Assembly (NCBI GenBank): GCA_900617975.1
Contig: UZAE01012454.1
Location: 1-28,326 of the forward strand
Length of the DNA: 28,326 nucleotides
From: Rodentolepis nana
Taxonomy: Eukaryota; Platyhelminthes; Cestoda; Cyclophyllidea; Hymenolepididae
Reading direction: 5' to 3'
The translations under genes were made by a program, and so were the position numbers. Of this stretch, positions 12,101 through 20,404 are shown piece after piece. Positions within the stretch are counted from its first letter, which is position 1. Every line of letters begins with the position of its first letter. The notes under the pieces were generated by a model that saw nothing but the letters and a program-made list of their open reading frames with translations, was not told where the DNA came from and did no database searches.

Positions 12101-14656
12101 AAACTTAAGCACATAAAGATTATGCTTAAAGAACGCAAATTTTATTATAGTATTTAATTCTATAACAAAAAGGCGATTTCAAAAGATAAAATAATTATGT
12201 CAGTTAAATTAAGTAAACTAACTATGATCAACAGGTGCTCAAGCTTTTAAATAACAAAATAATATAGTTTTACTAGTTGCTTTTGCAATATATAGATAGA
12301 CGTATGTATAAGTAAAGGACAGCAGTTAGTGAATCTAACCTATTAAGTCGTGCTCTCAAATCGTCGGCATTTTCCTTCGATGACCGTCTTTTAAGTAAAA
12401 TCGCATGCCCTTCATCTTGAGAAGCTATCCGAAAAGCTCTAACAACCATGTCAGATGTTGATTGTATTTCCTTCGGAACCGCCTCGGCTATTAATGACTC
12501 ATTCATTCTGCTTTCGATTTCCTCCTTCTTACGCGATAATTCCCGACGCATCATCAGCCGTTTGATCTGAGCCTGTGAAAATGTCTCACCTTTCTGAGAG
12601 CAATATATATTTTACTTAAGACTTTGTAAGTAGTATTGATTTTATAGAATTACAGTGGCCTACCACTTGAGGCGACGCGTCAATAGAAGTGTCCTGGAGA
12701 ATGAGAATAACTTGAAGCTGTGCTCGAATTGGAAGGGCATCGAAAGCATCAGAGTTAATGTCGATTGAAGAACGGCTCGCCTGTTAGAAAATAGGATCAA
12801 TTAGAAGAGTGATAAGTAGACTTACAACAAAATTCTTGGCTAATTCTAACGCTGACTCCTGCTCGGATTCCAAATGCAGGATACTAGAAGAGGGTAGTCT
12901 ACAATAAAAAGTTAATAAATTACTTCAAAATGGTCACTAAGGAAATAGTTGCTAAATAGTAGAGAAAATTATACTCAAGAATGGTAATATATAGAAAAAC
13001 TGTTTTCAGTTTCAAGGCATTCACTTGGTCACCTTTTAAATACCGAAAGCAAAAAGGTCTTCGTTTTCTCAACACTGGGTTTCGTAATTTGTAACAAAGT
13101 CTTTGAGAAATTAATCGTAGAAATGGAGTTTCTTTTATAAAAGTTGACAGCAAAATCACTCTTGTTTTTAACACATCCAGTGGTACCACGCCTGAGTCAA
13201 CTAATACTTGTCCTCTACCTCCCGTTGCGCTTCTATTTCCAATGGTGCTTCCTGCTATAACTCCCATTGAGGCAACAAATGATGTCATGAAGCTGCACCC
13301 ATAATTTGAAGACAAACACAAGTGGAATCATGCAAGCCGACAGAATCCAAGCAAAATAAACCACCATCAAGTCCCCAGAATGGATCGGTCAGTGTAAGCA
13401 CATTCGAGCTAAAACCACGGTGGTTTGTCGCCCCAATTGATCGAAACTGGTGGTTGAGAAATGAAAACAACCCGAAGAAATCTCTCTCTCTTTATTGAAA
13501 CAAAATTAAAGACAGTTGCAAAAAGTGCAAGAGAGGCTAAACAAACGGCTGCAATTGTGTACTCAGCAAAATTCCTTCGTTTCACAATGATTTCAGTCTT
13601 GTTATAATTATCATAAGAACCTCTTATCCTGGTTGATTATTTTAAAAGTAGCCCAAGATTATCAAAACTAAGTCTGCTACAACCGATAACATAGCCTCCA
13701 CTACTTATTTCTGAATTAGGAAAAATCGCAATCATCGGTGAAGGCAACGCTTAACCGCATGATTAAAAAGCTCTCGCCAAGAGGTGATGGATAAAGAGTA
13801 ATAATTTAACAAGTATAAAGTTCCCATAATTGTTAAAATATACTAAATATTAAGATGGATGCCTTGTGCAATATTTAAGTTAAGCCTTCCCTCAAGGAAG
13901 TCATGTACCATAATTTATTTCTTGTATTTTTGGGAACTTTGAAGGCAAAATTGGATAGCTAACATAAATATAAAATAATAGTCGCATACGGAGCCTCGAG
14001 AACAGAGTTTTGGGAACCGAAAATCTCCTCATCAATTTCAGCTCGTCTCATAGATTCGGTGGTACTATATCGATTAAGAAATTCCGCAGTCAAATCTGGC
14101 GAAAGCAAATGCAGTTAATGCTACTTAAAAAAATATTTCATTAGTTTGTAATAAGAATATCAAATAACCTGCATTAGGTTTCTTTGAACGGAGATCATTT
14201 TCAGCTAATCGACGGAAAAGACGCTTTAAGAGAATATTTCTAGCTCGAAGGCTCCTTTCCTGAGCTGTGCTACGGTAAGCTCTACGGTTTGCCTAAAATA
14301 GTAAACGGTTAAGATTTTCATTATTCGTAAGACTAGATTTAAGGAATCATAGAAATAAGCTTAACCATAGTATTTTTCTTAAGAACAGGCACAGTACCAT
14401 CGAAAACGAAAACCGGACGAATGCCGTAAAAAAGAAGTTTGCAAATTCGGCGAAAAAGAATGGCAAAATGAACATTACGATTACCTTTAGCATTCGATTT
14501 TAAAGCCTGGTGAAGCCATATATTCATATCTAGAAAAATTATTTTAGGAAACCTGATTTTTATCATACCAATAGCCATTCTTTTGCCTCGAAGTTGCTCA
14601 AAGTCGGCTTTTCTTCGTGCAGGCTCCAGAATACGCCATAGCCCCTTAATACCCAT
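9165..14656 (-). CDS. ERCC5: XPG/Rad2 family structure-specific endonuclease of nucleotide excision repair (12 exons, 880 aa)
   Basis: Makes the 3' incision at damage bubbles in nucleotide excision repair and works with TFIIH in the nucleus. Exons in transcription order: 14656-14569, 14529-14366, 14292-14169, 14095-13990, 12898-12826, 12780-12664, 12593-12340, 11982-11199, 11065-10834, 10102-9724, 9571-9421, 9335-9165; phases agree throughout. The N-domain begins MGIKGLWRILEPARR, with metal ligands D30 (split codon) and D73 (VFVFDG). The spacer (about 126-570) includes ETFSQAQIKRL, matching human DDFSQYQLKGL, and an acidic Ser/Glu-rich stretch in exon 8. The I-domain has EEAEAQC (E586, E588), DDSD (D607, D609) and GSDYTNGI (D664), followed by the helix-two-turn-helix region. 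Exon 11 holds a degenerate PCNA box (TPQIVEFF). Exon 12 holds a basic SRKRK nuclear-signal candidate and the TAG stop. The protein is shorter than the human one (1186 aa), mainly in spacer and C-terminus. Intron 10 is U12-type. Confidence 0.95.
9572..9723 (-). other. U12-type AT-AC intron (XPG intron 10, 152 nt)
   Basis: Read on the minus strand, the donor is ATATCCTTTT (9723 down to 9714), an exact match to the minor-spliceosome 5' splice site. TTCTTTAACT matches the U12 branch-site consensus TTCCTTAAC, with the branch A at 9588/9587. The intron ends in AC at 9573-9572, 15 nt beyond the branch A. Joining 9724 to 9571 gives LLTK-YAMEKLGW, restoring exactly the 19-residue W-to-W spacing of human XPG (FLWGKPD to RYFGW). 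No AG dinucleotide that could serve as a U2-type acceptor exists on this strand between 9678 and the exon start. I recall that vertebrate ERCC5 also has an AT-AC intron, so this is probably an ancestral intron. Confidence 0.9.
10476..10783 (+). repeat. Dispersed repeat, copy B, inside XPG intron 9
   Basis: Second copy of the element at 59-305, in the opposite orientation and about 60 bp longer in its pyrimidine-rich middle. It lies within the 731-nt intron 10103-10833 of XPG, antisense to that gene. The open frame it contains shares KKSINRQLTS with copy A, but the frames diverge afterwards, so I treat them as repeat by-products rather than a protein. In the direction of XPG transcription it presents ACGTGGAGGTAAGTCTATC, which includes a perfect splice-donor core. 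Confidence 0.8.
12902..13498 (-). other. Unassigned open frames within XPG intron 4
   Basis: Intron 4 of XPG (12899-13989, 1091 nt) has two adjoining minus-strand open frames, offset by one frame. The first runs from about 13485 to 13285, contains TDPFWGLDGGLFCLDSVGLH, and lacks ATG at its start. The second runs 13321-12920, is 133 codons long, and contains MTSFVASMGVIAGSTIGN and GGRGQVLVDSG. The second is the longest frame in the window not explained by a named gene. I recognise no domain. It could be a decayed inserted gene fragment with a frameshift, an alternative XPG exon, or chance. The XPG reading frame joins cleanly without it (exon 4 ends in CC, exon 5 starts with A, giving Pro). Confidence 0.25.
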
Positions 14657-14669
14657 ATTTACAAAGCCT
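14657..14669 (-). promoter_or_regulatory. 3' splice acceptor just upstream of the XPG start codon
   Basis: On the minus strand the sequence CTCATTTCAG is followed by 11 nt and then the ATG at 14656. The preceding tract is T-rich. This is a good acceptor and implies either a 5'UTR intron or addition of a spliced leader in trans, which is known in flatworms. The coding start itself is fixed by homology (MGIKGLW). Confidence 0.5.
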
Positions 14670-14873
14670 GAAATGAGCACTTTAAAAGTAAAAAAACACA
14701 ATTATTAAATAAATTCATAAAACATCAATCACAAAAAATCTATACTATAAAAGTCAATATGTGTTCATTGTAAGACATAAAAGAAAACACAACGAAATTT
14801 AGCAAAACAACCTATGTTTCCAATAAGTTAAACAATAGATAAATCATTGTAATATTCGCGCATCACCTTAGCT

Positions 14874-14881
14874 CTGATTGG
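14874..14881 (-). promoter_or_regulatory. CCAAT box (NF-Y type) upstream of XPG
   Basis: CTGATTGG on the plus strand reads GGCCAATCAG on the minus strand, a close match to the NF-Y consensus RRCCAATSR. It lies 218 nt upstream of the XPG start codon, a typical promoter distance. A single motif in AT-rich DNA may also be chance. Confidence 0.35.
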
Positions 14882-16552
14882 CCTATAGATTTATTTAATT
14901 GGGTTTTATTTGTGTCACAGATTTAAACAAGATAATGGGTTGTCTTAAAATAACCTGTCAATATTTTGAAAACTGATATTTATTTTTCATGCTTTTGAGT
15001 TAAATCATTAGCCTATTTAAATTATTATATTATTACAAGCTCGTGTGTGATCATTATCATCGTTAAAACAATATATTTTCTCTATTATTATCAAAGAGAT
15101 TTTAAGCAGTTTAGATCTTAGAAACAGTTCAACGAATATCTAATAGTATGGGTGGTGGTGAAAATCAAGATAGCTGAAGTTAATTTGTTAAGCTTTACGA
15201 TTTTTGCATTCGTCAATCCAGTTTACACTTTGATATTTTTAGACTCTCCAAAACTTAGCAAACTAATGAAAGTTTTAAACTTAAGCAGGTTGTTATAATG
15301 TATGTTAGTTCCATTAATATGCGCTCTTTGGCTTTTCAGAACAATTCTATTTAGATTTATTACATATAAACATTATTTAACATTAAATAGATTATATCTT
15401 ATATCAACTCCCAATTGTGAAATGCTGATTAGACTTACTAGTATCTCTTTAGTTCGCATCCAACGAATACGTATAGTCACTTCAAAAATTGACAACAAAT
15501 CTCAATCTCAATATAGTAAGCAAAATTCTTATAGGAGATGAAACTCTAATATTGACGGGATATGCAATTATTTAACCAACCATAGATAAAGTTATTTTCT
15601 TCATTTAATTGGAGCGTCTGTTTACATATACATTTATGTAGTCTAGAACTTGAATAAATTTTCATCTTGATATCTTATTGGTGTACTCGAGTAAGAGTGA
15701 AAAAAAATATTAAGTTTAGGTGTATTTTATCGACCACTAAAGCTAATTTTGTTTTATTCAAATAGACACATAAATAGTTGCAAACCTATCTATGGATAGA
15801 TTATGCTATGATCATGTCCTTATATTCATTAATTGAACGCTCGATTGAAAATTAAAAGCATGTCATGCTTGAATGCTACAAATGTTTAAACTAATTCAGA
15901 CAATTCTAGCTTATCTTGAGAAGGGTACCATGTCCATCATCGGAGCAAGTTATAACGAACATGCACTGCGAAGGCTTTTTCTAATTAAGCAAATGCATGC
16001 GGTAGTTTAAAATAACATCATTTGTTAATTAAATTTGTAAATTAAATGTATAAAGATGGTTTGAAGGCTGAGCAAAGATGTGGTCATTTGATTGCATGAT
16101 AATTTACAAAATGTCACATTTATACCTACCTACCATGTACTAGTTTCTGCAAAATACAGAGAGTTAGCATAATTTGCATTTGCATTCGAGAACGTACCGT
16201 TGTAAGGTGGTCTGATTTTTTGGTCACTTGGAGTATGAGACCAAATGAAAACATGTGAAATTTAGAGTTAGTTAAAGTAGAGTGATTTTGCGAATATACA
16301 GTGATTTCTAACGTGATCGAAATTTAGAGGATAATTTAACAGAACAACATTGATTACATTGTACTATTTTTTGCTAATGCCAGGACATGGAATACTAAAC
16401 ATTTTAATAATTCAAATGAAGATGTAATTCATCATTTAGAAAATAATCTCAAATATATAAATTGTTACTGACATTTCAACCTATTTAAATCCTCGGATTG
16501 TCCTGGATATTAGTTCAGTATAAACCAAATATATGATTCATTATTAAAGTAG

Positions 16553-16879
16553 TGGGCATCAATTAGAGCACCAAAAGAGACAAATTTCCATTGGTCTGCC
16601 ATAGCTAAAAAAGTCGACAAGATCAATTCCTTCGCTAAAATTGTAGAACCCCACCTTATGGACGGCATTCAATCGAAAGTAGGTGAGTACAAAAGTACCA
16701 CCTGTATGTGCATGCTAACAGAAAAGAAGGAACTGCTCTTGCGCTCTCAACAAGGTCAGATTTCTCCATCGCAGCAATCAATAAGAATCTCTAGCGTGTT
16801 TGAAACCTCTCAGATCAGCGTCTACACTTTAAGTTTACCTCTGAGTCCAGTGCGACCTTCTTCAAAGAATCATTTATAG
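16553..16879 (+). other. Isolated open frame of unknown status (109 codons)
   Basis: Open from a TAG at 16550-16552 to a TAG at 16877-16879, with an internal ATG at 16658. The first half reads smoothly (for example HWSAIAKKVDKINSFAKI, then EPHLMDGIQSK), while the second is Ser/Gln-rich. No acceptor or donor pair is obvious and I recognise no family. It may be a stray exon, a gene relic or chance. Confidence 0.2.
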
Positions 16880-17604
16880 GAAAAGAGGTAGAATTCTAAA
16901 TCCAATTGTAAATAACCCAAGTATCATTAAAGTTCTTGCTCCAAAACTTATGAAATTTAAAAGGTCTCCAATTTTAACATTGAGCAGTGGGAAGCAGACG
17001 AAGACAATGAGAAATCTGGGTTGTATGAAAAATTTAATTGAGAAATATTACTTTAAATTTTTAGTTAGTTCACAAGGTTATTAAATGAACTAGTGAATTT
17101 TCAAGTCACAGGTGAAAAGGTTTACACTTTCAACATCTCCTACCTTGTGTATAAGTGAAACAGAAAAACCTGGAGAATGGATTGTTAGTAGGATTTTCTC
17201 ATATTAAGCAAAACCGGGGTTCTAGTCACTCAGAAAACATCTGCTTCAGATAGTTATCTTTTTTTTCTGGGTGGCGTAAACCGAGTTTACTCTTTTTACT
17301 GAGAAGTCTATCTCACGCTGATGTACACTGAAAGACCTTCAGTCCAGTGCTATACATTGATTGAAGAACTACTTTGATTTGCATAACAGTGACAAAATTA
17401 ATACACTTATCAAATTTATTGTGTTGCGAGTAGTTGCATTTCAGTAGCGCTATTAAGTTGCCTAAAGTTAATCTTGTTAGTCTAGAAACATTTATCTGAT
17501 TTGGGTTAAGGGTCAGGGGCATAAATTTGAAGTTTGTGTTCAAATATGTCTCATCAAAAGTGAATTTCTAAATCTGGGATGGACTGAGGTCAACCTCTGA
17601 CCTC

Positions 17605-17665
17605 AAATGTTGGTGCAATGGTAACTAGTGTCGGTCTGCCGGAGATCTATGAAGTGCACCCCGCT
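17605..17665 (+). repeat. tRNA-like segment, possible SINE head
   Basis: TGGTGCAATGG (17611-17621) fits the pol III A-box consensus TRGYNNARNNG. Forty-two bases on, GAAGTGCACCCC (17651-17662) resembles a B box with two changes. The spacing is that of a tRNA. No clean acceptor stem or CCA end is visible, so a decayed tRNA-derived SINE is more likely than a tRNA gene. A copy elsewhere in the genome would be needed to define it. Confidence 0.3.
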
Positions 17666-18517
17666 ACCAATGCTGATCAGAGAAATCTCTTACGCACTTG
17701 TAGGTGTGGTGGTGCTACTAATCGCGTAATGCGCAAGTGAGATGTGAGTGCATAAACTTCTCAGCCAGCCAGCCTGCATCTACAGCGTAGAGTAGCCCTA
17801 ATTGAATTTTAATGACTAGGATTTGTGGCAGTCTCAAATACTTCGTAATAACACTGTTAACTCCTTACGTATTGTATCCCCAATACTATTAATACAGCTT
17901 AGGTGATTTCGGGAGCAATTTTATAATAGTGGATTTTATCAGATAGGCTAAGTCAATGTTGATATGTGTCGTATTCGCTACAGATAGGAGACCAAATACT
18001 CTACATAGTGTAAACCTATGAGTACTTGGTTTACATTCATTTCTAAAGACGTGGTTTTGGTTTAGGTAGAACCAAATGACCACAGTAAATTGAAATGAAG
18101 TGCTTTCAAGATAAACAAATTGGTCCCGACCAATATTCCACTTAAATACAGTAGCAACTCATCATAATATCATAGGGATATAATCTTTGAAAATTTGGCT
18201 TGGGACTTATTTGACAACCACGGACAGTGTGAGCAATTCCGGAAGTCGATTTATGTTGCATTTTTTGCCTGGTGGATAAGCATTATATTCTTTGCACGTT
18301 TGACATTGATTAAAAGAGTCTTGTAACACTTCTGCCTTACTGAATGCTGCATTTCCCGAGTTCACGCCAGAAATTGACTTTCTTCTCTAATATTGAGCAG
18401 AGATCTAACATCCTTTTGATTTATTAGTGTTAGGATTAGAAAATATATTTCATAACTTGACTTGCAACTATGAGATAGCAAAGAGGGCGTGTCAAGAAGT
18501 TATATAGCAAGAAGTCT

Positions 18518-18551
18518 ACGCATTATGACCTATTGTTTAGGCATAATGCGT
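18518..18551. other. Strong inverted repeat / hairpin
   Basis: Arms ACGCATTATG (18518-18527) and CATAATGCGT (18542-18551) are perfect reverse complements. Inside them CCTA and TAGG also pair, leaving one bulged A (18528) and a 5-nt loop (TTGTT). The total stem is 14 bp. Pairing stops outside the arms, so it is too short for a typical microRNA precursor. No neighbouring gene explains it. Confidence 0.6.
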
Positions 18552-20134
18552 TGCATATCTATTTATCTTGTTGTGAAGTAACTTAGAAACCAAACTAGTT
18601 GCCTAAATGACCTTTAATGTGCAAGAATGAGATTTGGAGCGTGCAACTCAAATTGATTCTGTCTATCCTTCTCCGGCAGGTTGAAACATATAGGAAGGCC
18701 GATTATGGGGTTATTGCTCAAGAACCAAAAGTGATGTGCGTATTAAGTATGATAAGGAATTGGAGATGCTATTTAATGAACCTGAATGCAAATATCCTAA
18801 TTCCCTCCAAATTACCCTAATCTGCACGCCAATACAATCAAATTTTCAAGTTTATTTGGTCAACAGTTGAGTATTTGTCTTCTGTACTAAATATTTCATA
18901 TAATCTTAAATTTATCCATACAAAGAAGCATTTTAATTCATTAATTCTATTTTTAATAATCACTTATGCGCGCTTAAGAGCCAATTTTGGTTCCATACGA
19001 AAATATATAATAGCTATTTCTATTCACTCTGAAAAGCATTTCAATAGCACAAACGAGTCCTAATTTTTTAATTAGATGAGAGGCATGTGGTCATTGAATC
19101 TGAGTGAATTATTTTTAACCATTGGAGTTTCAGCTTCTACTTTTTTTCAAAGTAACTTGCTGTAATTTTAGTGTAAAAAGTGGGTATAAGCTTCTGAACG
19201 CCATGACCTTATAGATCTCTACAGACTTGTAATCCCCAGGGTTATTGAGACAAGTGTTTTCAAGCTTTTTTCTGAGGAGAGTGGCATTCGTTCAGCCTCA
19301 CTGATGGAAGAATTTAATTTTGTCACACTCGCACCGGCCAGACTTACTCAGTGTGGTGGGTCATTCCGCTCACAGATGCGCGTCAATGAGTATTGAAATT
19401 ATGACTCATAACGTAGTAGACGCGCGCGTTGTCTAATGAATCACCAGCACGCTTCAGGTATATCCAGTTTCACTGAATATTAAGAATTAATTACTCTGGT
19501 TGCCAAAAATAGATCATTTTATCTGTTTAACTGGGGTTCTCTGAATAAGTAAAACAAGTTTAAATAGAGCCAGAATAAAAGCTTAGGGGTGTCCTACTTC
19601 TATATATATATTTTTCGGCTTTATTGGCTAATTGTTGAAATACTGCATTAGATGACTACGGATAGTACTGACCTTATCAGGATACGTGAGCACAGGTTGC
19701 AGCAAACGCATAGTTGCGGCTGTATTATTTTTTATAAAAGGTAAACCTTATCTCAAATTTTACCACCTGTAATGAGAAAATGAGTTGTGTCCACCTATCT
19801 AAGAAAAGTGTCCAATGGTGCGAAAGAATGTACCAATTGACCCTGGACTATAACGCGGAAGTTCGTGACAGGCTAAAAAGCCAAAATCACTTGTTTTAAA
19901 ATAGTATCATCTTTAACTTGTGAATTTATCATGTTGTTTTTAAGTGAACTATAGTCAATTTACATCAGATCACGCTTATGACCACGTTGAAATAGCTAAT
20001 TTGCTATGCTCGAAAATTAAAAATTGCGAAATTTCTTTTAAAAGTGTGGAAATAAGAGAAATACAAGCGTTACTGAATTACTTCGTCTTCGAATGCCGTC
20101 CAGAATAATAAGTTTTACTTTCCAAATTCTCCAA

Positions 20135-20139
20135 CCAAT
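20135..20139 (+). promoter_or_regulatory. CCAAT box upstream of ELOVL
   Basis: AACCAATGAG is a good match to the NF-Y consensus. It lies 270 nt before the ELOVL start codon and about 100 nt upstream of the paired CCAAT boxes, so three sites cluster within 130 bp. Confidence 0.35.
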
Positions 20140-20232
20140 GAGCAAAACGCAATCATAAAAGCTAGCGTGCCTTAATTCGCGTTAATCGATAGTTTGCAAT
20201 GACGAATTAAACCCAAGCATGTGAGTGACTAA

Positions 20233-20263
20233 CCAATCAGCTCCTGAATCTTGCGCTGATTGG
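20233..20263. promoter_or_regulatory. Inverted pair of CCAAT boxes in the ELOVL promoter region
   Basis: CCAATCAGC (20233-20241) and GCTGATTGG (20255-20263) are perfect 9-bp inverted copies separated by 13 bp. Each fits the extended NF-Y site. They lie about 140-170 nt upstream of the ELOVL start codon. NF-Y acts with SREBP on lipid genes in animals, so a role in elongase expression is plausible, but this is inference from motif and position only. Confidence 0.45.
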
Positions 20264-20386
20264 GTGAATGGGGTAGTACGCACGCACGCCAGTAGCGTAT
20301 AGGCGTTTGCAGAACATCGTGGCTCGTGCACTTTATTTTTGGCTGTCTCGCCTGCGGGTTGGTCTGTGCGTCCAGATATCGTCTAA

Positions 20387-20404
20387 ATTTTACACTTTCA
20401 GACA
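20387..20404 (+). promoter_or_regulatory. 3' splice acceptor 3 nt before the ELOVL start codon
   Basis: TTTTACACTTTCAG ends at 20401, then ACA and the ATG at 20405. A tract this strong beside a start codon implies a 5'UTR intron or spliced-leader trans-splicing. It supports 20405 as the true start. Confidence 0.55.

Larger units (their letters stand above)
14682..20232. other. Divergent intergenic region between XPG and ELOVL
   Basis: About 5.5 kb without a gene I can name. Contents noted separately: CCAAT boxes near each end, a hairpin at 18518-18551, a tRNA-like stretch at 17605-17665 and a 109-codon frame at 16553-16879. A 10-bp CG-only palindrome ACGCGCGCGT (19420-19429) stands out in otherwise AT-rich sequence. 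Other short frames here look like chance. Confidence 0.5.

Noticed and set aside
15302..15541. 79-codon frame in the XPG-ELOVL interval
   Set aside because: Composition reflects AT-rich DNA (Leu/Ile/Tyr/Arg); no motif, splice context or homology.
18617..18820. 67-codon ATG frame
   Set aside because: Within chance length, no family resemblance, no supporting splice sites or promoter.
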